A stretch of DNA of 33,070 nt from Tissierellia bacterium (GTDB lineage Bacteria; Bacillota_A; Clostridia; Tissierellales; Peptoniphilaceae): the NCBI GenBank assembly GCA_012728775.1, contig JAAYEN010000169.1:1-33070 (forward strand), written 5' to 3'. Both the position numbers and the translations under genes were made by a program. Each line of letters starts with the position of its first letter. The first letter of the stretch is position 1. Positions 16,654 to 25,167 of this stretch are shown here, in pieces. A model generated the notes under the pieces. It saw only the letters and a list, made by a program, of their open reading frames with translations. It did not search any database and was not told where the DNA came from.

Positions 16654-17592
16654 TCACCAAAAATTTTCGCTATTTCCCTTATTCTTTAATCTCTTTTCCA
16701 TTTCGTCCACATCTTTTCTATAAGGAAGAGCATCTACTGCCCCAGGTTTTGTGACAGTTAAAGCACTGGATATAGTCCCATACTCCATAGCCCTTTCTAA
16801 ATCAAATCCTCTAGCCAATCCTGCGACAAATCCTCCAATATAAGAGTCTCCTGCTGCTGTTGTGTCTACTGCTTTAACTCGGAGAGCTTCTTGGGAATAT
16901 ACTTTTTCATCATTTACCAATAGGGAACCTTTGGAACCTAGGGTGATTATAATATTCTTACATCCCAATTGTAAAACTTCCCTAGCCATACTTTCCACAT
17001 CTGAATCCAATTCCCTATTTAAAATTAATTCCATTTCCGTCTCGTTAGGTACAAAGTAATCAATTAATCCTAGATATTTCTTTTCAAATTCTTTTACAGC
17101 TGGAGCTGGATTGTGTACCATAGCCACATCCAATTTTCTACAAAGTTCTAGTACGTGATATATTACATCTAGAGGTATTTCATTTTGCATAACACAAATA
17201 TCAGCATTTTTTAATATATCCAATTTGGAATCTATATCTTCTTTTGTCAGCTGAAAATTCGCCCCTGGATATACTACTATATTATTTTGCCCTTCACTAT
17301 TTACATAAATAGAAGCAGTTCCAGATGGTCCTTCCTTTATAATCATGCCTGTTGTATCGATATTTTCTAACTTCAATCCATCTATCAATTCTTTTCCGTC
17401 TCCGTCAGAACCTACTGCTCCAATCATAGAGACTTCAGCACCTAATCTAGCCATTTGTATAGCTTGATTTTGTCCTTTGCCGCCCCTTTGTACTGTCTTA
17501 TTGGTCGCTAAAATAGTCTCTCCTTCTTTAGGAATATGTGGAAGTGAATAAGTAGTATCTACATTTAAGCTTCCAATTACAACTATTTTCAT
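16654..17592 (-). CDS. rbsK: Ribokinase (PfkB family)
   Basis: Phosphorylates ribose to ribose-5-P. The 312-residue protein has the N-terminal sugar-binding region GSLNVDTTYSLPHIPKEGET, the RGGKGQNQA signature (about 36-44), NPAPA (about 161-165), the VPNETE motif and the catalytic TTAAGDSYIGGF with base D249. No ribose transporter lies beside it. It sits between bioY and the YczE protein, so the true substrate may be another sugar or nucleoside; ribokinase is the best family name. Confidence 0.93.
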   Translation of the reverse strand: MKIVVIGSLNVDTTYSLPHIPKEGETILATNKTVQRGGKGQNQAIQMARLGAEVSMIGAVGSDGDGKELIDGLKLENIDTTGMIIKEGPSGTASIYVNSEGQNNIVVYPGANFQLTKEDIDSKLDILKNADICVMQNEIPLDVIYHVLELCRKLDVAMVHNPAPAVKEFEKKYLGLIDYFVPNETEMELILNRELDSDVESMAREVLQLGCKNIIITLGSKGSLLVNDEKVYSQEALRVKAVDTTAAGDSYIGGFVAGLARGFDLERAMEYGTISSALTVTKPGAVDALPYRKDVDEMEKRLKNKGNSENFW

Positions 17593-17631
17593 AAAGTTCC
17601 TCCTGTAATAATTTTTCTATAAATGTACTGA

Positions 17632-18168
17632 TTAAATCGGCAAATCAATCCTTTTTCTTAATGCATTTAAGCTAAATGCTGTTGCCAATACTTTTAGACT
17701 ATCTCCTGGAATAAATGGAATTAGTCCTAAGTTTAAGATTTTTAAAAAATCAAAGGAATTTCCCATTACACTATTTAAAATAAATGCCATATATGGTAGC
17801 CCAACTAAATACAATACAATCGTCGCTACAAAAGAACTTATCCAGACATTTACTCCTCTTTCATATAAATACCCCGATATATAAGCCATGGCAACAAAAC
17901 CAAAAATAAATCCAAAACTGGGAGTCATTATTGTAGCTATTCCTCCCCGACCACCTGCAAAAACTGGAAGTCCAATTAAACCCACAACCATATAAACAAT
18001 TTGAGAAATCGCACCTCTTTTGGAACCCAAAATTACTCCAGACATTAATACAAACATGGACTGAAGTGTTATGGGAACGTGTCCTATGGGAACACTTACA
18101 TAAGCACCTATGGCTGTTAATGCTGCGAACATGGATATTTGGGTTAAATCTTTCGTTGTCAATTTCAA
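17632..18168 (-). CDS. bioY: Biotin transporter, BioY (ECF S component)
   Basis: Substrate-binding membrane subunit of an ECF-type biotin importer. The 178-residue length is typical, with about six hydrophobic segments. BioY motifs are present: AALTAIGAYVSVPIGHVPITLQSMFVLMSGVILG (about 15-48) and GLIGLPVFAGGRGGIATIMTPSFGFIFGF (about 63-91). The EcfA/EcfT module is not nearby and is presumably shared. No biotin synthesis genes are seen, which fits uptake-dependent biotin supply. It leads the transcript with rbsK (39-base gap). Confidence 0.95.
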   Translation of the reverse strand: MKLTTKDLTQISMFAALTAIGAYVSVPIGHVPITLQSMFVLMSGVILGSKRGAISQIVYMVVGLIGLPVFAGGRGGIATIMTPSFGFIFGFVAMAYISGYLYERGVNVWISSFVATIVLYLVGLPYMAFILNSVMGNSFDFLKILNLGLIPFIPGDSLKVLATAFSLNALRKRIDLPI

Positions 18169-18214
18169 ATTTTCTTCCTACCTTTTTTATTATTTAGTTA
18201 AAAATACTTATGTT

Positions 18215-18243
18215 ATATTAAATGAATTTCAAAATAATTGCAA
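18215..18243 (-). promoter_or_regulatory. Promoter of the bioY-rbsK-YczE transcript
   Basis: Minus-strand TTGCAA (18238-18243) and TAATAT (18215-18220) are separated by exactly 17 bases. They lie just after the DUF362 stop (18251). A clear BirA palindrome was looked for and not found. Confidence 0.5.
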
Positions 18244-18250
18244 TTACTTC

Positions 18251-19375
18251 TCAGCCCCTAAGGATTTTTGCAAATATGGGATTCTTTACATCTATTGCTT
18301 CCACGGGACAAACCTCGTGGCAACAAAAACAACTTATACAACCCTTTTTATCGTAATAGGGAAGTTTTTCTTTATCATAATGTATTACATCAGCAGGACA
18401 ACTTCTTTTGCAGTCGCCGCAACTAATACATTTTTTTCTATCAAAAACAATATTAGCTTTTAATGCATCTAGTAAAATTTCTTCTATAAATTTAGGAAGA
18501 TTGGGAGGTAAAAACGTAACTTGAGTTCCCTTTGGTTCTTTGAAATTCATAGGAATTACCCTATTTCCAATTAAATCAATTTCATCAAATAACCCACGAT
18601 CCCTAGCATATTTTACTGTGTATATCTCCTCTTCTTCATATCCCATAAAATCTATTGCAACTTTATCCATTGCGTGAGGATTCTTTCCTCCCAAAATAAT
18701 TCCCGAATTAATTGGATCCCCGCTAGACGGTCCATCGCCTTCCATCCCGACTATTCCATCCATTAAATTAAAATCAGGTTTTATACACTCAACTAAATCT
18801 ACAAGATGATGGGCGAAATTGTCTGCACGTTGTAATCTCATATGATAATTTGCCTTGGTAAGTCCTACTATTGCTCCAAACATATTTTTTACAGCACCTG
18901 TGTATCGCATCATCGTATGAGTTTTTAGTTTTGGAAGATTGATTATTAAATCCGCATCTAATAAAGCCTTAAAGGTTTCAAATTCTTTAAGTTTTAAAGA
19001 ATTGTCACATCTAACATTAACGACTTCCGTATTGTAATTAAATTCTACATCAATATCTTCTAATTCCTTAATTAATCCACACTCTTTGTAAATATTTTTT
19101 AAAGAAAATATAGTAAATGGTCCTGCAGGACTATCGCCAACTATTACTCTTAAACCGTACTTTAATAAAACTTCAGCAACTCCCCTTACAAATATAGGGT
19201 GGGTTGTAACAGCCTTATCTGGGTGGGAAGCTCTCAATAAATTCACTTTCAAAAATGCAGTCTTACCAGGAATCAACTCCTCTGTAAATCCACTCTTTTG
19301 AAAAATTTTTTCTACTATTCTTTTTATTTCTTTTAAATCATATTTATCTTGTTTGTATATATAAATTTTATCCAT
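18251..19375 (-). CDS. DUF362 protein with C-terminal 2x[4Fe-4S] ferredoxin domain
   Basis: A 374-residue protein. Residues about 1-300 match DUF362 (PF04015): KTAFLKVNLLRASHPDKAVTTHP, VIVGDSPAGPF, LINLPKLKTHTMMRYTGAVKNMFGAIVG, LMDGIVGMEGDGPSSGDP. The C-terminus (about 310-365) has two ferredoxin motifs, CISCGDCKRSCP and CISCFCCHEVCP, each able to hold a 4Fe-4S cluster. DUF362-ferredoxin proteins are common in anaerobes. The redox partner is unknown, and no neighbouring gene suggests one. The gene faces away from the T-box-controlled transporter. Confidence 0.92.
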   Translation of the reverse strand: MDKIYIYKQDKYDLKEIKRIVEKIFQKSGFTEELIPGKTAFLKVNLLRASHPDKAVTTHPIFVRGVAEVLLKYGLRVIVGDSPAGPFTIFSLKNIYKECGLIKELEDIDVEFNYNTEVVNVRCDNSLKLKEFETFKALLDADLIINLPKLKTHTMMRYTGAVKNMFGAIVGLTKANYHMRLQRADNFAHHLVDLVECIKPDFNLMDGIVGMEGDGPSSGDPINSGIILGGKNPHAMDKVAIDFMGYEEEEIYTVKYARDRGLFDEIDLIGNRVIPMNFKEPKGTQVTFLPPNLPKFIEEILLDALKANIVFDRKKCISCGDCKRSCPADVIHYDKEKLPYYDKKGCISCFCCHEVCPVEAIDVKNPIFAKILRG

Positions 19376-19572
19376 TATCTTCCTCAGTTCTCATTCCATT
19401 ATATTACATAGAAAGTTTAAAGTTTACATAAAGTTGTTAAATAAAAAAATAATTTATTCAAATGACTAATATATTTTATTTATCTAAAAGCTTAATACAT
19501 AATCAACCCCCTCTCTTATCTAAATTTTTTAAAATAAAATTACACTATTAGTAAAATTTTTCAAAATAATTG

Positions 19573-19601
19573 TTGACAAATGTAATTTATCCAGTTAGAA
19601 T
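19573..19601 (+). promoter_or_regulatory. Promoter of the T-box leader
   Basis: TTGACA (19573-19578) and TAGAAT (19596-19601) have a 17-base spacer, with the start expected around 19608. The 200 bases before it (19376-19572) are AT-rich and show no other convincing feature. Confidence 0.75.
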
Positions 19602-19607
19602 ATGATT

Positions 19608-19862
19608 TATATTATAAATGCTTTGAAAGAAAGAAAAATGTGAATCTTTATTCCAGAGAGTCGGGAAAGGTGTAAGCCGACATAAAGTGAAATATTTTAT
19701 TCCCTCTTGAGCAGAATGGTTGAAACTAAGTAGACTATTTCCGGAAATCTCCGTTACCACAGATGATGAGTTGCTAGACTCTGATTGAGGTAATCTTTGA
19801 TTATAAAAATAGGTGGTACCGCGAATATCCTTCGTCCTATTATGGAGACGGAGGTTTTTTTA
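19608..19862 (+). promoter_or_regulatory. T-box riboswitch controlling an amino-acid ABC transporter
   Basis: All main T-box parts are present. Stem I has a kink-turn-like base (UGC-UUU-GA, with GA-GCA at 19709-19713). The AGAGAG bulge, GUCGG/CCGAC distal stem and GGUGUAAG loop follow at about 19655-19681. The F-box CCGTTAC is at 19751-19757. The T-box is AGGTGGTACCGCG (19811-19823), with antiterminator pairing AATAGG 19808-19813 to CCTATT 19836-19841. The competing terminator is CCTTCGTCC 19829-19837 with GGAGACGGAGG 19844-19854, then a T run. The discriminator-contacting base is U (19817), implying a tRNA with A73. The specifier is not certain: UUC (Phe, 19700-19702) fits the stem geometry best, and UGG at 19717-19719 lies outside the specifier loop. 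Uncharged tRNA should switch on the transporter. Confidence 0.93.
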
Positions 19863-19909
19863 TTTTCAAGATTAAAATTTCTAGCGAAAAATATTTTCGG
19901 AGGAAAGAA

Positions 19910-20899
19910 ATGAAAAAGATTTTAGTATTATTGTTAGGTTTAGTATTATTAGCAGGTTGCAATTCCAATACCAGTCAGGAAGAAAAACCTGAGACGGCTG
20001 AAACAGTTGCAGAAAATACAGAAAGCGTAAAGATTGGAATTATAAAATTCGTAGAGCACCCATCCTTAGATGCTGCTAGAAACGGATTTGTAAAAGAATT
20101 AGACGCAAGAGGAATTAATTATGAATTAGACGAGACTTCTGCAAATGGAGATATCTCCCTTATTCCTACCCTAGCGCAAAAATATAATAATGACGAAATA
20201 GATTTAATATACGCAATTGCAACACCAGTTGCTCAAGGAGCAAAAAATGCTATTACTGATAAACCCATTATCTTCTCAGCAGTAACTGATCCCGTAGGAG
20301 CAGGTTTGGTAGATTCCGTAGAAGCCCCAGGAGGAAATATCACAGGAGTTTCAGATTATGTAAATGCAAGTGACCAAGTAGACGAATTTTTAACTCTCTA
20401 TCCAGAAATTAAAACATTTGGCACACTTTATAACACTTCAGAGCAAAACTCCCAAGTACAAGTAGATGAATTGGAAAAAATACTTGAAGAAAAGGGACTT
20501 TCTCTAGAAGTAATTGGAATTAATAATATAAACGACATACCCCAAGGTATATCAGCTTTAGCACCCAAGATAGATGCCTACTTTGCCTTAACAGATAATA
20601 TGATAGCTAGCGCTGCTCCAATCGTGGCAGAGAATTTAATAAAAAATAATATACCTTCTCTATCTTCAGAAGAAGGCCAAGTAAAAAATGGACTTTTAAT
20701 GAGTGAAGGTGTTAGCTACGAAGAACAAGGAGTTCAAGCAGCAGATATCGCTACTAGAATAATCAATGGCGAAGAACCCAAGGATATTCCAGTTGAGTAT
20801 TACAAAAACAGCAAAAAATTAGTAAACAAAAGAATGGCCGATGCTTTAGGAATAGATTTGAATAATGAAATTTTTGCAAATGCAGAAATAGTAGAATAA
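19910..20899 (+). CDS. ABC transporter substrate-binding lipoprotein (TrpX-like, aromatic amino-acid type)
   Basis: A 329-residue surface lipoprotein with signal peptide and lipobox LLAGC (lipidated C17), then an acidic linker. The rest is the ABC_sub_bind domain (PF04392): VKIGIIKFVEHPSLDAARNGFVKEL (about 40-64), YAIATPVAQGAKNAITDKPIIFSAVTDPVGAGLV (about 104-137), GGNITGVSD. The same family includes TrpX, for which tryptophan and phenylalanine binding are known. The preceding T-box shows amino-acid control. GGAGGAAAG ribosome site. A strong hairpin follows the stop, before the permease gene. Confidence 0.93.
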   Translation: MKKILVLLLGLVLLAGCNSNTSQEEKPETAETVAENTESVKIGIIKFVEHPSLDAARNGFVKELDARGINYELDETSANGDISLIPTLAQKYNNDEIDLIYAIATPVAQGAKNAITDKPIIFSAVTDPVGAGLVDSVEAPGGNITGVSDYVNASDQVDEFLTLYPEIKTFGTLYNTSEQNSQVQVDELEKILEEKGLSLEVIGINNINDIPQGISALAPKIDAYFALTDNMIASAAPIVAENLIKNNIPSLSSEEGQVKNGLLMSEGVSYEEQGVQAADIATRIINGEEPKDIPVEYYKNSKKLVNKRMADALGIDLNNEIFANAEIVE

Positions 20900-20910
20900 A
20901 TTATTTTCAT

Positions 20911-20935
20911 TCCGGGAGGGATAAACTCTCCCGGA
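20911..20935 (+). other. Intercistronic mRNA hairpin between binding protein and permease genes
   Basis: An 8-bp GC-rich stem (TCCGGGAG 20911-20918 with CTCCCGGA 20928-20935) with a nine-base loop and no T run after it. It is more likely an mRNA-stabilising or processing structure than a terminator, consistent with higher expression of the binding protein. Confidence 0.65.
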
Positions 20936-20954
20936 GAATAGAATAGGAGTAGAA

Positions 20955-21830
20955 ATGTTAAAAGGATTTTTCCCAGTATTAGAATCATCTGTAGAGATTG
21001 GACTTATATTTTCATTACTAGCCATAGGCGTAGTTATAACTTACAAAATTTTAGACTTTTATGATTTATCAGTGGAAGGCACTTTTCCCCTAGGGGCATT
21101 TGTCTTTGCAAGATTAGCCCTTGCTAATCTCAATCCCATAATTGGAATAATCGTAAGTTTTTTTGCAGGAACTATTGCTGGATCAGTAACATATTTTCTA
21201 TATAAAAAATTTAAAATAGAGCCTTTATTGTCAGGTATTTTAACTATGACCATGCTTTATTCCATAAATATTAGAATTACAGGAATGAACAACGTCCCCT
21301 TGTTTCAACATAACTCAGTGTTCAAAATGCTTGCTTCTGTTCCAAGGGTTTTAGTTATACTAGGAATTTTACTATTGATAAAACTAGTTATAGACGCATT
21401 TCTAAATACAGAAAAAGGTTATATCTTAAGAGCTACTGGAGATAACAAAACTTTGGTAAAATCCTTAGGCAAAAATCCAGATAGCTATATATTATTAGGA
21501 CTTATGTTATCCAATGGTTTGATTTCAGTTAGCGGCGCACTTATGGCCCAACACCAAGGTTTTGCAGATGCCCAAATGGGAGTAGCTATGATAGTTACTG
21601 CCATGGCTTCTATTATAATAGGAGATACAATATTTAAAGATTCAAAAAAACTTAATTTCACCACTAGGGCTATTATTGGAGCGATTATTTACCGATTGAT
21701 ATCAGGAATAGCCATCTACATTGGTCTAAACCCAACGGATTTGAAATTAGTAACTGCTGTTATAGTAATAGCTTTTATTGGATACAACAACGTCCAAATA
21801 GGTAAAATTTTTACAAGAGGAGATAAATAA
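20955..21830 (+). CDS. ABC transporter permease (TrpY-like)
   Basis: A 291-residue polytopic membrane protein with about eight hydrophobic segments, of the BPD_transp_2 / branched-chain-type permease family that pairs with PF04392 binding proteins. Typical stretches are DLSVEGTFPLGAFVFARLA (about 37-55), KGYILRATGDNKTLVKSLGKNPDSY (about 155-179), NGLISVSGALMAQHQGFADAQMGVAMIVTAMASIIIGD (about 188-225). It overlaps the ATPase gene start by one base (TAATG), showing translational coupling. Forms the membrane channel of the importer. Confidence 0.93.
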   Translation: MLKGFFPVLESSVEIGLIFSLLAIGVVITYKILDFYDLSVEGTFPLGAFVFARLALANLNPIIGIIVSFFAGTIAGSVTYFLYKKFKIEPLLSGILTMTMLYSINIRITGMNNVPLFQHNSVFKMLASVPRVLVILGILLLIKLVIDAFLNTEKGYILRATGDNKTLVKSLGKNPDSYILLGLMLSNGLISVSGALMAQHQGFADAQMGVAMIVTAMASIIIGDTIFKDSKKLNFTTRAIIGAIIYRLISGIAIYIGLNPTDLKLVTAVIVIAFIGYNNVQIGKIFTRGDK

Positions 21831-22579
21831 TGCTGCGAATTCAAAATTTAAATAAGACCTTTTATCCTGGAACTCCAGAAGAACATAAAATATTTCAGGA
21901 TTTAAATATAGAAATAGAAGAAAATGTGTGCACTACCATAATTGGACCTAATGGCTGTGGAAAATCCACTTTATTTAATTTAATAAGCGGCTCCTTAGAA
22001 GCTGATAGTGGAAAGCTTTCAATAAACGGACTGGATTTAAATTCTCTTGCAGAAGAAGAACGCGCAAAATACATTGGCAAAGTATCCCAAGACCCTGCCA
22101 TGGGAGTGGCTTCTAGTTTAAATATTCTAGAAAACATGTCCATTGCTTTAAAAAAGGGAGAAAATTTTAAACTAAGGAACTTATTAAAAAATACAAATAA
22201 GGATTTAATAATTAAAAAGCTAAAAGAATTAGGCCTTGGCCTTGAAGAAAAATTAAATACTCAAGTTAAATATCTATCTGGAGGTCAAAAACAATCACTG
22301 GCACTCCTCATGGCTACTGTAAAAAGTCCAAAATTATTATTACTGGACGAACATACTGCGGCCCTTGACCCAAAAACGTCCAAATTAATAATGGAAAAAA
22401 CTGAAGATTTAATAGCTAGAGAAAAGATTACTACTTTGATGATATCTCATAATTTAAAACACGCAATAGAATTTTCAGATAGAATAATTATGCTCAAAGA
22501 CGGGGAAATAGTTCTAGATGTCAAATCAAAAGATATTGATGAAAAAACTTTAATAACTTTTTATAACGAAGCAGTCTAA
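21830..22579 (+). CDS. ABC transporter ATP-binding protein (TrpZ-like)
   Basis: ATPase of the importer, 249 residues. Walker A GPNGCGKST (39-47), Q-loop in KVSQDPAMGVAS, signature YLSGGQKQSLALLMA (about 149-163), Walker B LLLLDEHTAALDP (about 170-182), and the H-loop MISHNLKHA. It has histidine rather than the common proline or alanine after DE (DEHTAALDP), which is usual for this transporter subfamily. Last gene of the T-box-controlled trio; a 43-base gap leads to the MBL-fold gene, so co-transcription with it is possible. Confidence 0.95.
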   Translation: MLRIQNLNKTFYPGTPEEHKIFQDLNIEIEENVCTTIIGPNGCGKSTLFNLISGSLEADSGKLSINGLDLNSLAEEERAKYIGKVSQDPAMGVASSLNILENMSIALKKGENFKLRNLLKNTNKDLIIKKLKELGLGLEEKLNTQVKYLSGGQKQSLALLMATVKSPKLLLLDEHTAALDPKTSKLIMEKTEDLIAREKITTLMISHNLKHAIEFSDRIIMLKDGEIVLDVKSKDIDEKTLITFYNEAV

Positions 22580-22622
22580 TTTTATTTTCCTTGGGTATTT
22601 ATCTATTATGGAAGGTGATTAA

Positions 22623-23444
22623 ATGAAATTTACTGTCTTAATGGAAAATACAGCCGTATCAGAAGAATTTGAACATAAACACGGATTATCCTTTTACGTG
22701 GAAGCAAATGGAAAAAAGATTCTTTCAGACTTTGGAGATAACGACTATTTTATTAATAACGCTGAAAAATTGGGATTAGATTTATCTGAGGTGGATTTTG
22801 CTATTATCTCCCATGGACACGGAGACCACGGAGGAGCCCTTAGCAGATTTTTAAACATTAACGAAGATGCACCTATCTACGCTAGAGAAGATGCTTTTAA
22901 GGAGTATTCCTCTGAAAACCAATCAGAGTATAGATCTGTAGGTTTAAACCCAGAATTGGAAAACCATCCCCAGGTAGAGTTAGTGCCTGAATATTTTGAA
23001 ATAGATGAGAACTTTATTTTGTTTTCAAAAGTAGATACCAAATTGTTTTTTCCAAAATCCAACGACACTTTATATAAGAAAACTGAAGATGATTATATAA
23101 AAGACGACTTCTCCCATGAACAATATTTAATCATTAGAGAAAATGGGAAAAACGCCCTTATTTCAGGATGTGCCCATAAAGGTATTTTGAATATTGTAAA
23201 AGCCGCTGAAAATATAATAGGCGAAAAAATTGACGCTTGTATATCTGGTTTTCATTTATACAATCCTGGAACTATGATATATGAAGATGAAGAATTTATT
23301 ATAGAATTAGGAAAAGAACTGAAAAAACACGGTACAGAATTTTATACTTGCCACTGTACGGGAGATAAAGCTTTTGAAATTCTCAAAGAAGTTTTAGAGG
23401 ATAAAATTCACTATATTAGTACAGGCATGACATTTGAAATATAA
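22623..23444 (+). CDS. MBL-fold metallohydrolase (DHPPP/RFAP-synthase-like subgroup)
   Basis: A 273-residue cytosolic metallo-beta-lactamase-fold protein. The metal site is HGHGDHGGAL (H64, H66, D68, H69), with further ligands likely at H184 region GCAHKGILNIV, and the C-terminal CHCTGDKAFEIL and ISTGMTF. These last motifs place it in the group annotated as 7,8-dihydropterin-6-yl-methyl-4-(beta-D-ribofuranosyl)aminobenzene 5'-phosphate synthase in archaea; the bacterial substrate is unknown. GGAAGGTGA ribosome site. It ends in a strong bidirectional terminator. Confidence 0.88.
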   Translation: MKFTVLMENTAVSEEFEHKHGLSFYVEANGKKILSDFGDNDYFINNAEKLGLDLSEVDFAIISHGHGDHGGALSRFLNINEDAPIYAREDAFKEYSSENQSEYRSVGLNPELENHPQVELVPEYFEIDENFILFSKVDTKLFFPKSNDTLYKKTEDDYIKDDFSHEQYLIIRENGKNALISGCAHKGILNIVKAAENIIGEKIDACISGFHLYNPGTMIYEDEEFIIELGKELKKHGTEFYTCHCTGDKAFEILKEVLEDKIHYISTGMTFEI

Positions 23445-23470
23445 AAAAAGAGACCTACTGGTCTCTTTTT
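23445..23470. terminator. Bidirectional terminator between converging genes
   Basis: An 11-bp perfect stem (AAAAAGAGACC 23445-23455 with GGTCTCTTTTT 23460-23470) has a TACT loop and T/A runs on both sides. It serves the MBL-fold gene (plus) and the stalk-domain lipoprotein (minus). Confidence 0.92.
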
Positions 23471-23485
23471 TAGTTTATAACTTGT

Positions 23486-24946
23486 TTATTCTACGTCTTC
23501 GCCCATTGCTTTTATTTCTTCAGCAAATTCTGGAGTCATAACGTTAACTATAAATCCATATTCATTGTCGATAAATTCAACTTCGAATCCAAAGTTTTCA
23601 GAGATAAATCTTAGTGGTACTAGAGTTCTAGAATCTACTAATTTAGCTTCTTTATCTAATTCTACTTCTACTCCGTCTACTAGAGCTATTTTAGATCCAA
23701 TAGTAAGTTTTATTTCTTTATCATCGTGTTTTGCTGTAACAACTTGGTTTTCTTCGTCCCATTCCACAGTAGCTCCTAGTTTTTCTAAGAATGCTCTGAA
23801 AGGAACCAAAGTTCTTCCATCTTCTATAATAGGTTGAGTATCGAATTCGATCATTTCAGCATTGTAATTAACTAAAACAGGTTTTACTCCTTCAATTGCC
23901 ATAGCTTCAGACATGATACCCATCATATATTCAGAATATTTAATTACTTTCACATCAGTTGGAATTTCAATAGCTTTTACTGCAGCTTTTTTTGTTGTAG
24001 CAGTCATATTCATATCCATACTCATTAAGTCTTCAATTTTCAAAACGAAGTTTAATTGTTGGTCAACAGCATCTTCTTTGAATTCAGTAACTTCTGATAT
24101 TTTAGACCCCTTTAACGCTTTAGTCATTTCAGCAGTAAGTTCTTCTACATCTTCGTCTTTAATTTCCATTAAAGCAGTTTTAGCTTCACCAAGCATTGCT
24201 TTATTTGTTTCTGCATTTTCTTTGTCAATTGTTACTACGAAAGCATCTAAAGCTTTGAATATAGCTTCAGCATTTTCTTTTGTAAATTTAACAAGGGATT
24301 TAATTTCTTTTGCTCCGTCTTCGATAGTTAATTCATAGGAGAATTTATCCCCATCTTTTTCCATGTCGAAATCAGATTTGTAGCCTTCGTAAATTTTTTC
24401 AATTACTTTTACGAATTCTTCAGCAGTATCTTCTACGCCCTCTTCTCCAATTCCAAACTCTGACATATCAAGAGCTAGATATTTTTCTGGACCATCAATA
24501 ACTTTTGGAACAGTAGCTCCAGGGATGCCCATAGTAAAGATTTCCTTAGGCATAATAGCTTTATTTCCATCTACATAAACTGTAAATTCGATATTGTCTG
24601 GGAATACTTTAGCTTCTTCTTCAGTTGGAGCAAGAGCTTTCACTCCTGTAAAATCATATTTGATATCAATTTTACCTTTTTCTTGACCAACCATATAAAG
24701 ATCCATATCCATAGGAATTTCAATCTTCATAGTTTCGCCTTTTTCTTCTCCAAGTCCACCTTCTGGTGTTGATACTGGTTCAGTTATTTCCATAACTATT
24801 TTTGCAGTAATTTTTCCTTCTGTTGCTTCCCATTTTTCAGTTTCAGCAGTTTTTTCCATATACGAAATTGTATTTGGACCACATGCTGTAAGTAATAATG
24901 ACATTGCAAGAACAAGTGCCATAATCAGTGATAATCTTTTATTCAT
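23486..24946 (-). CDS. Stalk-domain (copper amine oxidase N-terminal-like) lipoprotein
   Basis: A 486-residue exported lipoprotein with lipobox LLTAC (C22). Residues about 30-340 are an acidic, lysine- and glutamate-rich domain of no recognised family, with alternating beta-like segments. Residues about 360-480 form the stalk domain usually labelled Cu_amine_oxidN1 (PF07833): PIIEDGRTLVPFRAFLEKLGATVEWDEENQVVTAKHDDKEI and KLVDSRTLVPLRFISENFGFEVEF. In Firmicutes this domain occurs on surface proteins without amine oxidase activity and probably mediates wall attachment or binding. It has a strong GGAGGAAAG ribosome site and its own promoter. Confidence 0.88.
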   Translation of the reverse strand: MNKRLSLIMALVLAMSLLLTACGPNTISYMEKTAETEKWEATEGKITAKIVMEITEPVSTPEGGLGEEKGETMKIEIPMDMDLYMVGQEKGKIDIKYDFTGVKALAPTEEEAKVFPDNIEFTVYVDGNKAIMPKEIFTMGIPGATVPKVIDGPEKYLALDMSEFGIGEEGVEDTAEEFVKVIEKIYEGYKSDFDMEKDGDKFSYELTIEDGAKEIKSLVKFTKENAEAIFKALDAFVVTIDKENAETNKAMLGEAKTALMEIKDEDVEELTAEMTKALKGSKISEVTEFKEDAVDQQLNFVLKIEDLMSMDMNMTATTKKAAVKAIEIPTDVKVIKYSEYMMGIMSEAMAIEGVKPVLVNYNAEMIEFDTQPIIEDGRTLVPFRAFLEKLGATVEWDEENQVVTAKHDDKEIKLTIGSKIALVDGVEVELDKEAKLVDSRTLVPLRFISENFGFEVEFIDNEYGFIVNVMTPEFAEEIKAMGEDVE

Positions 24947-24975
24947 TTCTTTCCTCCTTGATTTGAATAGTATAT

Positions 24976-25004
24976 ATTATATCATAAACTTTTCACAGAT
25001 TTTA
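24976..25004 (-). promoter_or_regulatory. Promoter of the stalk-domain lipoprotein gene
   Basis: Extended -10 TGATATAAT on the minus strand (TATAAT at 24976-24981, TG one base upstream); no good -35. It is about 30 bases ahead of the start codon. Confidence 0.5.
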
Positions 25005-25096
25005 CAATTATATTAGATTGTAATCAAATCTTAATTATTTAAATATTATTTATTATTTCCTTCCGATAATTATTTTTCGTAAAATGCATCTTAATA

Positions 25097-25105
25097 TGTT
25101 ATAAT
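25097..25105 (+). promoter_or_regulatory. Possible upstream promoter of argS
   Basis: Extended -10 TGTTATAAT (25097-25105) sits between inverted repeats AAAATGC (25081 region) and GCATTTT (about 25134-25140). The -35 is weak. It may give a longer argS leader in addition to the proximal promoter. Confidence 0.35.
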
Positions 25106-25167
25106 CACAAATAAGTAATCGTGGCATTTTATGCACTTTAACAGATATACTTTTAGCTTGTCAAACA

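Noticed and set aside
18169..18250. BirA operator upstream of bioY
   Set aside because: Only weak ATTTA/TAAAT symmetry near the promoter; no recognisable BirA-type palindrome.
19492..19516. Minus-strand AGAGGGGG followed by ATG-TAT-TAA, a possible two-codon leader ORF
   Set aside because: No promoter, attenuator hairpin or suitable downstream gene was found; one short motif in AT-rich DNA is not evidence.
19714..19719. GAATGG in the T-box leader as a Trp (UGG) specifier
   Set aside because: It lies past the kink-turn that closes stem I, so outside the specifier loop, and the T-box U at 19817 does not match the G73 of tRNA-Trp.
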